NCBI GenBank assembly: GCA_964529285.1
Contig: CAZGWK010000004.1
Span: forward strand, 1 to 64,000
DNA length: 64,000 bases
Direction of reading: 5' to 3'
From: SURF-21 sp964529285
Lineage (GTDB): Bacteria > Actinomycetota > Geothermincolia > Geothermincolales > RBG-13-55-18
The translations under genes were made by a program, and so were the position numbers. This document shows, piece after piece, positions 1-8,284 of the stretch. The number at the start of each line of letters is the position of its first letter. Within the stretch, counting starts at the first letter, position 1. Below the pieces are notes generated by a model that searched no databases, had not been told where the DNA came from, and saw only the letters and a program-made list of their open reading frames with translations.

Positions 1-92
1 TACTGGAGAAGGAGTACTCGGCCAAGGCCGACATCGGCAGGGTGAAGACCCGGGTTCAGGCCTTCATGGAGAGGATCGGAGGTGGAGCGTGA
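1..92 (+). CDS. 2-hydroxyacyl-CoA dehydratase/benzoyl-CoA reductase-type subunit, C-terminal fragment
   Basis: Only the last 29 codons are inside the window. They end ...VKTRVQAFMERIGGGA before a TGA at 90-92. The pattern 'YS...G.vkTRvqAFmE' resembles the C-terminal helix of HgdA/HgdB/BcrB/BcrC-type subunits, which carry a [4Fe-4S] cluster and reduce or dehydrate an acyl-CoA thioester. The stop overlaps the start of the next, related gene, so the two probably form the heterodimer. The rest of the gene lies upstream, so substrate type cannot be judged. Confidence 0.6.
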   Translation, partial: LEKEYSAKADIGRVKTRVQAFMERIGGGA

Positions 93-1534
93 TGGATAAG
101 GGCTTCGTTATGCGGGATGGAGAGAACGGCTTCGAGCGCGCCATCAGCATCCTGGACATGATAGGCAAGCTGGCCGGCGTCACCGATGCAGAGGTCGAGG
201 GAGCGGCGGATTTCGTCTTCCCCGAGCTGCAGAGCACCGTGCTGGGGGTACTCGAGCTCGAGTCCTCCAGGGAGGTCGAGGTCTTCCTCTTCCAGAAGCT
301 GATGGACATCTTCAGGGAGGCGCAGCGCGCCCAGCAGGAAGGAAAGAAGCTGGTCTTTATTCCCTTCACCTTTCCCCCGGAGATCTTATGGGGCTTCGAG
401 AACGTCTTTCCCCTGTGTACCGAGATCGTAGGGGGGCTGATCGTCAATATATGTGCCGGCCAGGGTGAGCGTTTCTGGGATTTCGCCATGGGCATGGGGC
501 TTCCGGACTCGTTGTGTTCCGCCAACACCATAGCCGTGGCCTCCCTGCTCATGGGACCGGGCTTGAAGCCGGACGCCATCGTCTCCAACTCCCCCGGCAG
601 CTGCAACCCCAACGCCAAGATACACGCCTTCGCCTCCGATTACCTGGGCGTCCCCCAGTTCATCCTGGAGAAACCGGTGGACGAGACCAGGAGGGGCCGG
701 GACCTCTACTACCAGTACCTCAAGAGGCTCATCGAGGACATCGAGGAATGGGCCGGCGAGGAGCTCAAGGTGGAGCGCATGCGCGAGGTGATGGAGAAAG
801 CCTATAAGTGCGTGGAGGCCTATCACGAGCTGTGGGAGCTGAGGAAACCCAAGCCCTGCCCGGTCCCCAACATGTTCAACGTGACCCTGCTCATAGCGCG
901 GAGCCAGATGTGGGGCAGGGACGAGGGCGTGGAGGTCATGCAGAAGATGGTCGAGGTGGCCAAGGAGAGGCTGGCGAAGGGCGAGTTTACCGCCGACGAG
1001 GAGATCGCGCGCCTGTACATGAGCTATATCTATTTTCTCTTCGACTTCGCCGGCTACTTCACCTGGATGGAGAAGAAAGGCATCACCATACTGGGGGACG
1101 TACTGGCCATCCATTACTTCCCGGAGATGGACTTCTCCTCCAAGGACAGCATGATCCGGGGCCTGGCGGAGACCGCCTTCGATTACCCTATGACCAGGCA
1201 GATGGGGGCCAATTCCATGTCGGTGAGATGGCTGGAGGATATCCGCTACGCGGCCACGGACCTGGACGCAGACGGTCTCCTCTACTGCGGGCACCACGCA
1301 TGCAAACATACCGAGGGCAGCATCGCCTACTTCCGCCGCGAGATGATGAAGGAACTTGGCCTGCCTACGCTGATCATGAAGGGGGACGCCTTCGACAAGA
1401 GAAACCTCCCCATGGAATTGATCAAGGAGGAGATCGATCTCTTCGTCCAGCAGGTAGTAAACAGGAAAAAGAAGGCCAAGCGCGGCAGGAGGCCGGGCAA
1501 GGCCGCAGCGGCCGGCCGGGAGACGGCGGAGTAG
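89..1534 (+). CDS. 2-hydroxyacyl-CoA dehydratase family subunit (HgdB/BcrB-like)
   Basis: The 481-residue protein matches the 2-hydroxyglutaryl-CoA dehydratase D-component family. Members bind a [4Fe-4S] cluster and, after ATP-driven single-electron injection by an activator, dehydrate 2-hydroxyacyl-CoA or reduce aromatic acyl-CoA. Near the C-terminus, 'ADGLLYCGHHACKHTEGS' has the spacing of the conserved Cys-containing loop, followed by the typical 'LGLPTLIMKGDAFD' strand. GTG 89 lies 6 nt after GGAGG and is directly followed by ATG 92; either could start translation. It overlaps the preceding partial subunit gene, and an activator gene lies 2.6 kb downstream (4144-5124). Substrate is unknown: hydroxyacyl-CoA dehydratase and benzoyl-CoA-reductase-like roles cannot be separated by eye. 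Confidence 0.85.
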   Translation: MMDKGFVMRDGENGFERAISILDMIGKLAGVTDAEVEGAADFVFPELQSTVLGVLELESSREVEVFLFQKLMDIFREAQRAQQEGKKLVFIPFTFPPEILWGFENVFPLCTEIVGGLIVNICAGQGERFWDFAMGMGLPDSLCSANTIAVASLLMGPGLKPDAIVSNSPGSCNPNAKIHAFASDYLGVPQFILEKPVDETRRGRDLYYQYLKRLIEDIEEWAGEELKVERMREVMEKAYKCVEAYHELWELRKPKPCPVPNMFNVTLLIARSQMWGRDEGVEVMQKMVEVAKERLAKGEFTADEEIARLYMSYIYFLFDFAGYFTWMEKKGITILGDVLAIHYFPEMDFSSKDSMIRGLAETAFDYPMTRQMGANSMSVRWLEDIRYAATDLDADGLLYCGHHACKHTEGSIAYFRREMMKELGLPTLIMKGDAFDKRNLPMELIKEEIDLFVQQVVNRKKKAKRGRRPGKAAAAGRETAE

Positions 1535-1557
1535 GAAGGCGTGGCGAACTGCTGAGA

Positions 1558-1583
1558 CGGCCCCCTCCTGCAGGAGGGGGCCG
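1558..1583. repeat. 26-bp perfect palindrome, possible attenuator
   Basis: Arms 1558-1570 and 1571-1583 (cggccccctcctg and its exact complement) form a GC-only hairpin between the dehydratase subunit and the ferredoxin gene. No T-tract follows, so a canonical intrinsic terminator is unlikely. It may stabilise the upstream mRNA or reduce read-through. Confidence 0.6.
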
Positions 1584-1609
1584 CGCCCCAGAGTCAACGG
1601 AGGATGTGC

Positions 1610-2491
1610 ATGAAGGAATCGACAAAGCAGCTGTTCAACCTCAACGGCCTGCGGCTTGACCGCACCATACATGCATACGTGTATTTCTCCTGGATCGACC
1701 GCTACATAAAGACCTTGATGGCCATCGCCAGAAGATATATACGCGTCCTGCCCCGCGGCCGCTTCATCTTCGACTTTTTCTTCAACCGTTACCACTGCAA
1801 GGTACTCACCGAGGAGCAGGCGGTGAAAATGCTGCGGCTGGAGCAGGATATCGAGGTGGCGCCCGAGCTCAGCTCCCGCGTCATCCCCTACCCGCACGCC
1901 AACCGCATCATCCTCAACCAGCCCCAGAGCATCGTGGTCATGGACTGCGCGTGCAGGATAGAGCGGGGGATCGAGGATCCCGAAGACCTGAACGTATGCT
2001 TCGCCGTGGGGGAACCGGTGGCCAGCTTCTGGCTGGAACACGGGGAGCGATTGCATGCCCGCCGCATCAGCGCCGAAGAGGCCATCGAGATCATGCGCCG
2101 CGAGAGGGCAAAGGGGAGCATCCCCACCGCCTGGTTCAAGGACGCAGCCGGTGACCGCTTCTTCTCCATCTGCAACTGCGGCCCGGACACCTGCGACGCA
2201 CTGGAGGCCTCCCGTATAGCGGGGATGCTTCAGGTCGATAGGCCACCCGATATCACCCTGGCATCGGGATACTGCGCGCGCGTGGACCGCTCCCTGTGCA
2301 CCGGTTGCGGCACCTGCGTGAAGTCCTGCCCCTTCCGGGCCGTGGCCCTGGACGGAGAGGACAAGGCGGTGGTCATCTTCGAGTCCTGCATGGGCTGCGG
2401 CCTCTGCGTGGACAGGTGCAAGCAGGAGGCCGTGAGCCTGGTGCGCGACGAGAGGAAGGGCATACCCCTCGACGTCGACGAACTGTCCTAG
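1610..2491 (+). CDS. ferredoxin-domain iron-sulfur protein, dehydratase-cluster associated
   Basis: A protein of about 293 residues with two parts. The N-terminal ~220 residues hold extra cysteines ('DCACRIERG', 'CNCGPDTCDA') but match no family I can name. The C-terminal ~65 residues are a two-[4Fe-4S] ferredoxin: CTGCGTCVKSCP and CMGCGLCVDRCK. It probably carries electrons for the neighbouring dehydratase/reductase or its activator. GGAGG at 1599-1603 sits 6 nt before ATG 1610, which is preferred to ATG 1604 that directly abuts it. Its stop overlaps by 4 nt the stop of the convergent flavoprotein gene. Confidence 0.85.
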   Translation: MKESTKQLFNLNGLRLDRTIHAYVYFSWIDRYIKTLMAIARRYIRVLPRGRFIFDFFFNRYHCKVLTEEQAVKMLRLEQDIEVAPELSSRVIPYPHANRIILNQPQSIVVMDCACRIERGIEDPEDLNVCFAVGEPVASFWLEHGERLHARRISAEEAIEIMRRERAKGSIPTAWFKDAAGDRFFSICNCGPDTCDALEASRIAGMLQVDRPPDITLASGYCARVDRSLCTGCGTCVKSCPFRAVALDGEDKAVVIFESCMGCGLCVDRCKQEAVSLVRDERKGIPLDVDELS

Positions 2492-3873
2492 GGCGATACG
2501 AGCCCGGCTAAGGAGAGAGCGCTTCCAGCCGCCATCTCGGTGCCGATTCCCCGCGCCTCCGCATCCGCCCCCACCAGGTACAGTCCCTCGACCGGCGTGG
2601 CATGCCCGGGCCTGTGCTTGCCCACCTGTCCCGGTACCTGGGCGAGGCCGATGCACTCCCCCGCGCGGTGCCCGGTGAGTTCCCGCACGTCCGCTCCCGT
2701 GGAGCGCGACTCCCACAGCATGGCTCCCTCCAGGTCGGGGAAGATCTCGCACACCTGGGCGTGCACCCGGTCCAGGATGGCGTTGCACAGCTCGTCCGAG
2801 GCCCCGGCGGGGGCCGCCGTCCCCGCGATCACCAGCTGCTTTCCCTCGGGTGCAAGGGAGGGGTCGTGGTTGCTGGGTACGGGCATGAAGATATAGGGTT
2901 CGTCCGGGGGTTCTTCATTCTCGATATAATCGAACACCTTATCCGGTGCGACGTGGGGCATGTAGAACACAACCGGGTAGGGGACGACCTTGCGTTCCAG
3001 GGCGTACTTGATGGTCACGTAGGCGTTGGAGTCCTTCAACCCCTCAGCCCTCTCCGCGTATTCCTCGCTAAAGTTCTGCTTTCCAGCAAGGTAGACGGTG
3101 TTGCGCATGCCCGCGTTGGAGACGATGAGATCGGCGGGGTAGGCACCCTCCTTCGTCTCGACCCCCGTTGCCCTGCCTCCCTCCACCACTATACGAGTGG
3201 CCTCCTCGGCGAAGAGAGCCCTGCCCCCCAGGCGCTCGGCGCTCCTCACATAAGAACCCGGGATGCCTCCCCCCGCTCCCAGCGGGTATCCGAAGCTCGC
3301 CCCCTTGAACATGCGGGAGAAGCTCCACAGGAACTCTCCCGCCGAGGACTGGCGGTAGGACTGGGCGAAATAAAGCTGCGAGATGCAGTTCACGAAGAGG
3401 TGTATGACTTCGTCGTCAGTGAACCTAGAGACGTAATCCTGCAGGATGACGTCGTCGTTTTCCTCTAACGCCTTGCCGGCCATGAGATTGAGGATGAGGC
3501 GGAAGGCCCCGGGGTAGTTTTTATACTTCACGCCCAGCTTGCGGGCAAGGTAGAACTGGCGCAGCAATGAATTGATGTCCAGGGGGAAGTCGAACTCCAT
3601 CCTGCCCATGATGTGGCAGGGCCAGTCGTGCGTGACCCAGCGCAGGTCGCCCCCGGTGCGCCGGTTTATCTCCCCCAGGGGGCCCTTGTCCCCCCGGCTG
3701 AACATGTGCACGCCGAAATCGTAGCGGAATCCCTCCTTCTCCAGGGAAGCGCAGCGGCCGCCCGCAAAGGTCTGTCCCTCGAGCAGGGTGACCTCGTAAC
3801 CGGCCTCCGCCAGCAATGCCGCGCCGCCGCTTCCTCCTACCCCCGACCCGATCACTACCGCCTTTTTTCCCAT
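2488..3873 (-). CDS. FAD-dependent phytoene desaturase-like oxidoreductase
   Basis: The 461-residue protein begins with a dinucleotide-binding loop, 'VVIGSGVGGSGGAALLAEAGYEVTLLE', then the FAD motif 'AGGRCASLEKEGFRYDFGVH' typical of the CrtI/carotenoid isomerase/amine-oxidase fold. The C-terminus has 'GLYLVGADAEARGIGTEMAAGSA', the second FAD-contact region. ATG 3873 is preceded by GGAGGGA. No carotenoid genes are nearby. Its place between a ferredoxin and a dehydratase activator suggests a redox step on an acyl-CoA or an electron-transfer role, but that is inference. The substrate is not identifiable. Confidence 0.8.
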   Translation of the reverse strand: MGKKAVVIGSGVGGSGGAALLAEAGYEVTLLEGQTFAGGRCASLEKEGFRYDFGVHMFSRGDKGPLGEINRRTGGDLRWVTHDWPCHIMGRMEFDFPLDINSLLRQFYLARKLGVKYKNYPGAFRLILNLMAGKALEENDDVILQDYVSRFTDDEVIHLFVNCISQLYFAQSYRQSSAGEFLWSFSRMFKGASFGYPLGAGGGIPGSYVRSAERLGGRALFAEEATRIVVEGGRATGVETKEGAYPADLIVSNAGMRNTVYLAGKQNFSEEYAERAEGLKDSNAYVTIKYALERKVVPYPVVFYMPHVAPDKVFDYIENEEPPDEPYIFMPVPSNHDPSLAPEGKQLVIAGTAAPAGASDELCNAILDRVHAQVCEIFPDLEGAMLWESRSTGADVRELTGHRAGECIGLAQVPGQVGKHRPGHATPVEGLYLVGADAEARGIGTEMAAGSALSLAGLVSP

Positions 3874-4143
3874 GATTCCCTCCTGAAGCCTTTTTCCACC
3901 GCCGTAAACACTTTACGCTTGCACCGCTAATATTCATACCCAATCGACCATTATTATTCTTTTTCGATGTCCGTTCCAAAAAGACTCTACATAGAGACCT
4001 GCGGCGCTCTGAAAGAACGCACAGATAACTCTGTGTATCGCATGAGACAAAGAGCTCCATCACATTCATGTTTGCCCGATCGCACGCGGGGAAATACAAT
4101 GTAGTGCGTCATTGCAATTCTGCAGAGAATCGAGGAGGAGTTC

Positions 4144-5124
4144 TTGAAAGGATATCTCGGCGTGGATGTGGGCTCGGTGAGCACCAACCTGGTCCTGCTG
4201 CAGGAGAACGGCGAGGTAGCGGCCTCGGTTTACCTGCGCACCATGGGCCAGCCCATCCGTGCCGTCCAGGACGGCCTTAGGCAGCTCGGCGCCCAGCTAC
4301 CCGCGGACGTGGAGGTGCTGGGGGCGGGCACCACGGGCAGCGCCCGCCACCTCAGCGGCATCATCGTCGGGGCGGACATCGTGAAGAACGAGATCACCGC
4401 CCACGCCGTGGCCGCCCTGCACGTGGTGCCGGATGTGCGCACGGTGCTGGAGATCGGTGGGCAGGACTCCAAGGTCATCATCCTCCAGGACGGCATCGTG
4501 GTCGATTTCGCCATGAACACCGTCTGCGCCGCCGGGACGGGCTCCTTCCTGGACCACCAGGCCGCCCGCCTGGACATACCCATCGAGGACTTCGGCGACT
4601 ACGCGCTGCGGGCGGATAGCGGCGTGCAGATAGCGGGGCGCTGCTCCGTCTTCGCCGAGTCGGACATGATCCACAAGCAGCAGGTTGGCCACCCCATCGA
4701 CAGCATCGTCCTCGGCCTGTGCGAGGCGCTGGTGCGCAACTACCTCAATAATCTGGCCAAGGGAAAGAGCGTAGAGGCGCCCGTGGTCTTCCAGGGCGGA
4801 GTGGCCGCCAACGTGGGCATGAAAAGGGCCTTCGAGGAAGCGCTGCAGGTGGAGGTGGTCATTCCCGAGCACTTCGCCGTGATGGGGGCCATCGGCGCCG
4901 CCCTTCTGGCACAGGAGATGGGCTCCCCCACCACGAACTTCAAGGGGTTTCAGGTCACGGAGATCGACTACCGTACCTCCAGCTTCAATTGCAAGGGCTG
5001 TTCCAACAACTGCGAGATCGTGAAGATCATGGTGGGAGGCGACGTGCTCGCCCGCTGGGGCGGCCGTTGCGGCAAGTGGGAGCTGGAACTCCCCGGTACG
5101 AAACCCAAGGCCCACGCGCATTGA
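4144..5124 (+). CDS. 2-hydroxyacyl-CoA dehydratase activator ATPase (HgdC/BadFG family)
   Basis: The 326-residue ASKHA ATPase couples ATP hydrolysis to electron injection into the dehydratase/reductase. Visible motifs are the phosphate-1 loop 'GVDVGSVSTN', 'GAGTTGSAR', 'EIGGQDSK' and the adenosine region 'FQGGVAANVGM'. C128 ('CAAGTGSF') and C167 ('AGRCSVFAES') match the two cysteines per subunit that hold the dimer-bridging [4Fe-4S] cluster. The C-terminus carries an additional CKGCSNNC motif. The start is TTG 4144, preceded by GGAGG at 4134-4138. It serves the upstream dehydratase subunits, although a minus-strand flavoprotein gene lies between. Confidence 0.9.
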   Translation: MKGYLGVDVGSVSTNLVLLQENGEVAASVYLRTMGQPIRAVQDGLRQLGAQLPADVEVLGAGTTGSARHLSGIIVGADIVKNEITAHAVAALHVVPDVRTVLEIGGQDSKVIILQDGIVVDFAMNTVCAAGTGSFLDHQAARLDIPIEDFGDYALRADSGVQIAGRCSVFAESDMIHKQQVGHPIDSIVLGLCEALVRNYLNNLAKGKSVEAPVVFQGGVAANVGMKRAFEEALQVEVVIPEHFAVMGAIGAALLAQEMGSPTTNFKGFQVTEIDYRTSSFNCKGCSNNCEIVKIMVGGDVLARWGGRCGKWELELPGTKPKAHAH

Positions 5125-5167
5125 AACAGCTGTTAGGCCATACAGTCTCTCAGCCAGGAGAAAGGGG

Positions 5168-5875
5168 ATGTGCATGGCTGATAAGAAGTTCCTGAAAAAG
5201 GAGGCCATAGGCTTTGGCTGGGAGACCGCCAAGGCCAACATCGGGTTCTTCGTGTTGTTCCTGTTGGTGATCTGGCTGGCGCAGGCGGTCTTCAACGTGC
5301 CCTCCGGTTATTACTGGGGCAGGTATTATTTCTGGTCTCCCATCTTCTCGTTGCTGAGCTGGGTGGTGGGTGTTTTCGTCGGCCTGGCTGTCATCCGCGT
5401 CACCCTGCGCTTCAACCGCGGCGAGACGGCGGAGTTCGAGGACCTGTGGATGAGCTACCCGAAATTCCTCGAATTCCTGGTGGGCTCCATCCTCTACGGC
5501 CTGCTGGTCTTCGCCGGTATACTGCTGCTCATCATCCCGGGCATCTACTGGGCGGTGAGATACCAGTTCTACGGGTACTGCATCGTTGACCGCGACGTGG
5601 GTCCGGTGGAGGCGATGAAGATGAGCGGCCGTATAACCCGTGGGTCCTGGTGGAACCTCTTCTGGCTGGGTATCCTGCAGGCGCTCGTCATCCTGCTGGG
5701 GGCACTCGCCTGCCTCGTGGGCCTTTTCTGGGCCATGCCCACAGCCATGGTAGCGCATGCCTATGCCTACGTGAAGCTGGCCGCCTATGAGCCGCCGGCG
5801 GAGCAGATGCCGACAGCCGCCGTTCCTGTCGAGGCACCCCCTGCCGCGGCACCTCCCGCGCCGCCAGCGGAGTAG
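5168..5875 (+). CDS. multi-pass membrane protein with Pro/Ala-rich tail
   Basis: A 235-residue protein with about four hydrophobic segments (residues ~20-45, 55-80, 105-135, 165-195) and a short C-terminal tail of alternating Pro and Ala. The layout resembles DUF975/glycerophosphodiester-phosphodiesterase membrane-domain proteins, without catalytic motifs. ATG 5168 lies 7 nt after AGGAG. A second ATG at 5174 follows AAAGGGG and is equally possible. It starts 43 nt after the activator gene and may be co-transcribed. Function unknown. Confidence 0.7.
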   Translation: MCMADKKFLKKEAIGFGWETAKANIGFFVLFLLVIWLAQAVFNVPSGYYWGRYYFWSPIFSLLSWVVGVFVGLAVIRVTLRFNRGETAEFEDLWMSYPKFLEFLVGSILYGLLVFAGILLLIIPGIYWAVRYQFYGYCIVDRDVGPVEAMKMSGRITRGSWWNLFWLGILQALVILLGALACLVGLFWAMPTAMVAHAYAYVKLAAYEPPAEQMPTAAVPVEAPPAAAPPAPPAE

Positions 5876-6356
5876 CCAGCCCGGCCGAAAAGGGATTTTC
5901 CGAGCAGACCTGGTGATATTATCCTGGCAATCGATAAGTTCTCATGCTTGTGAAGCGATAATCCCAGAGATAATAGACCATCCTTAAAAGGTATTGCTTC
6001 GCAGAGCCCAAGAGCTTCGAGGTTAAGAGACCAGGTCATAATGGCGTTCAAACGAGAAACTATCAGCAAGTTCGCCGATTTCTGGAGCGATAACCCCGTG
6101 GCCAAGAGCCTAAAAGCCCAGCATTGTGTCATGGGTCACTAGCGATAACCCGGATTTTCGGAAGCGGGGTGATGAAAGTAGGGCATGTTTAATCTCAAGG
6201 GCCTCGCTCAAAGGTTATCATTGCTATTTCATGGTAAGAGCCTTTTTATAACCAGGTTTATAGAACATGCGGCGCTTAATACTTATGCTAGAGAGCAAAA
6301 CGAGAAAGGGGTCGCTGATGCACCCCCCCCTCGGCTTTAGTTCTTAGTTGTGATCT
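5876..6356. other. 480-bp non-coding left border of the AT-rich island
   Basis: No recognisable gene is present. The stretch is AT-richer than the genes to its left and contains several 'agcgataa'-type words (around 5952, 6083 and 6141). It also holds two short reading frames without family resemblance: 6041-6142 (33 codons, MAFKRETISKF...) and 6185-6340 (51 codons). They may be remnants of a decayed mobile element, but no transposase motif is visible. Confidence 0.4.
6138..6156. repeat. left copy of 19-bp island-flanking repeat
   Basis: The sequence actagcgataacccggatt is identical to 10654-10672, in the same orientation. The two copies bracket the sigma-factor/PepSY/secreted-protein genes. 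The right copy is part of a larger palindrome; here the second palindrome arm has decayed to 'ttttcgg'. Function unknown; it could be an insertion end or target duplication. Confidence 0.55.
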
Positions 6357-6896
6357 CTAATAGGAACCGTCGAATAAGACCTCCCCGTCTACGGCTGAAA
6401 CTGCATAGAGACATCCACCCATATACTTTGCTTCCTCTGGAATGTCTGTATTCGCGAGATCATCGGAGCGATATCGGATGGTCACCTTCCAATAGGGGAC
6501 TAATCTGCTATTACCTATAAGCATATACCTCAATTCGATACCGTCAGCTTGGATAATAGGAGTCATCCCGTCTTCGATCTTTCTGCTCTTGACCTCTTCT
6601 GAAGCTATTACAATGGCCTCTTCTTTCCCGATTTTGGCTTCATCAGTTGTTACGTTCGTCAATCTAAGAGAATCTCTCGGTAGAACATACGACTTGATGC
6701 TGCCATCCTCTGGAGAGAGTGAAATAGTAAGGGCGCCATTGCCGTCCTCGTAATCGTCAACGAATAACCCGTTCACCTGCATGCGATAGTTGAACTCGTA
6801 ACTGTATACGGGTATGGGGTTATCGGGTGGTCCCTCCATGCCAACACAGACCAGGGGATCGCCTTCTAGTGTGTAATTCTCTAGGCTCACACCTTG
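6356..6896. repeat. 541-bp direct repeat, copy 1
   Basis: I find this block the same as 8285-8825 (offset 1929) on line-by-line comparison, which covered most of it, and the encoded proteins agree fully over it. It covers the stop codon and the 3' ~178 codons of the gene at 6357-7298. Identity ends sharply at 6896, after which the two genes share only moderate protein similarity. Confidence 0.85.
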
Positions 6897-7298
6897 TGTC
6901 TCGAGGAACTCTCTTACGATAACCATAGCCTCCTCGAGGCCTATATTCACCTCCGATGACGTTGTTGCACTTGGGCTATTTGTTGCAGTATATAAAAGGT
7001 CGATTCTTCCAGTAGCTTTATCAACCACAATCATCCCAAGGTCTTCTCCTTGATCATCTCTAACCTTGAAAGCAACGGTCAAGTCATTTCCATAATGCTG
7101 GCTCTCCTCTAAGGTTTCAGCCTCTGGGACGAATTCCTTTACGCTCATTAGTGCCTTTTCCATGAGATTGTTACTAGCAAGATTGTCAGTTGCCTCGCCT
7201 TCACCTGAAGGAAACAGCAAGAGGGCTACGATTACTACGGTCGCTCCTACTACCACTGTTAACAAAATAGCGGCAATAGACAGGGTAGTCTTTTTCAT
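6357..7298 (-). CDS. membrane-anchored PepSY-like protein, paralogue A
   Basis: A 313-residue protein with one N-terminal membrane segment (MKKTTLSIAAILLTVVVG...) and an extracytoplasmic region. That region has two PepSY/YPEB-like units, seen as 'EEA...' helices ('GLEEAMVIVREFL', 'GKEEAIVIASEEV'), a 'YWKVTIRY' strand and a final 'AVDGEVL'. PepSY domains occur in protease propeptides and are proposed peptidase inhibitors. The start at 7298 is chosen because a GGGGG ribosome site precedes it and it matches the length of the paralogue at 8286-9236. The frame stays open upstream to 7463; a start at ATG 7421 would add a ~41-residue cytoplasmic tail, as in anti-sigma factors. It follows the sigma gene on the same strand. 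Confidence 0.7.
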   Translation of the reverse strand: MKKTTLSIAAILLTVVVGATVVIVALLLFPSGEGEATDNLASNNLMEKALMSVKEFVPEAETLEESQHYGNDLTVAFKVRDDQGEDLGMIVVDKATGRIDLLYTATNSPSATTSSEVNIGLEEAMVIVREFLETQGVSLENYTLEGDPLVCVGMEGPPDNPIPVYSYEFNYRMQVNGLFVDDYEDGNGALTISLSPEDGSIKSYVLPRDSLRLTNVTTDEAKIGKEEAIVIASEEVKSRKIEDGMTPIIQADGIELRYMLIGNSRLVPYWKVTIRYRSDDLANTDIPEEAKYMGGCLYAVSAVDGEVLFDGSY

Positions 7299-7431
7299 TG
7301 AAATCCCCCACCATGAAATAGGCTGGTTACTCTTTCTATCAGCTATTCTTCTACAACCTTCCCACCACGCAGCGCCTAATGCTTGTCTATGAGATGGTAT
7401 CTCGACTTCTATGAAGTTCATCTTCTCGATA

Positions 7432-8085
7432 TCATGTTCCAATATCCTTCGCCTCCTCCGCAATACTATCTATTTCCAATATCTCGTTCCGTTTCTTATT
7501 ATTCAAATGCTCAGTCGTGCCAATGGGTTGCATTCTTTTTCTTAAAATACGTAATCCACGATGGCATTGAGCTTTAACCGTCCCGATAGGTCTTCTGAGT
7601 AGATCAGCTATCTCAATAAAAGTCATATCTTCAAAGAATTTAAGAAAAAGAACCTCACGGTACTTTGCCGGTAATTCTTTGAAAAAAGGAACGATAATAA
7701 TGAAATCCTCACATCTATCAAGCTCTCTTGACGCAGACTCAATATCTTGAGGGGAAACTGCTTCTCTTATCTCTTCAGCAACAGATGATTCGAAGGTAAG
7801 ATACTTTTTGTCCTTTGACAGCCTCCGAAAATACATTGCTATTTCTCTCGAAGCTATTTTATACAGCCATGCAACAAATGATTTTCTCCCATGATATTCG
7901 AAGCTTGAAAGGCCTTTCATGGCTTTTAGGAATGTCTCTGAAGTAATGTCTAGAGCTGTTTCTACGTCTCCGGTGCTGTAGAGTATATAGTTAAAAATTC
8001 TTCGATAATTATCCTCAAACATAGAGATTATCATTTTCTGATAATCTTGAAATTCCTCTTTAAAATCAGGGCTGATTTCATTCAT
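7432..8085 (-). CDS. ECF-type RNA polymerase sigma factor
   Basis: The 217-residue protein has sigma-70 region 2 ('IFNYILYSTGDVETALDITSETFLKAM...SFVAWLYKIASREIAMYFRR') and region 4 ('LPAKYREVLFLKFFEDMTFIEIADLLRRPIGTVKAQCHRGLRILRK'). These are the -10 and -35 recognition domains of extracytoplasmic-function factors. GGAGG stands 7 nt before ATG 8085. The downstream gene is a membrane protein with an extracytoplasmic PepSY-like domain, the position normally held by the anti-sigma factor. It probably controls the island genes. Lower G+C than the flanking chromosome suggests recent acquisition. Confidence 0.88.
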   Translation of the reverse strand: MNEISPDFKEEFQDYQKMIISMFEDNYRRIFNYILYSTGDVETALDITSETFLKAMKGLSSFEYHGRKSFVAWLYKIASREIAMYFRRLSKDKKYLTFESSVAEEIREAVSPQDIESASRELDRCEDFIIIVPFFKELPAKYREVLFLKFFEDMTFIEIADLLRRPIGTVKAQCHRGLRILRKRMQPIGTTEHLNNKKRNEILEIDSIAEEAKDIGT

Positions 8086-8212
8086 AAGGAAGCCTCCGCC
8101 TCAATAAATGATAGCTATAAAAAATACCCCATACTGTACTGTACACTCTATTAGTATGCTGCTCCTTAAATAAAGGTTGCATCCAATATTATGGCGAATT
8201 TGTCATTAAGCA

Positions 8213-8253
8213 TAAAACCGCCCCCCGCCCATCGAACAGGGGGCGATTTTATT
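8213..8253 (-). terminator. intrinsic terminator after paralogue B
   Basis: Stem 8219-8225 (cgccccc) pairs with 8239-8245 (gggggcg). On the minus strand it is followed by GGTTTTAT. It separates the upstream secreted-protein/PepSY operon (8286-10102) from the sigma-factor gene. The plus strand also has ATTTTATT on the other side, so it could work both ways. Confidence 0.7.
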
Positions 8254-8284
8254 CTTGCCTATTATTTCAGGCTAATAGGACTAT

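Noticed and set aside
386..2788. 800-codon minus-strand open frame
   Set aside because: Antisense to the dehydratase subunit and ferredoxin genes; composition (Gly/His/Val-rich) is a high-G+C shadow without family resemblance.
6041..6142. 33-codon frame MAFKRETISKF... as a real gene or transposase remnant
   Set aside because: Too short, no motif, no clear ribosome site; kept only as part of the intergenic description.
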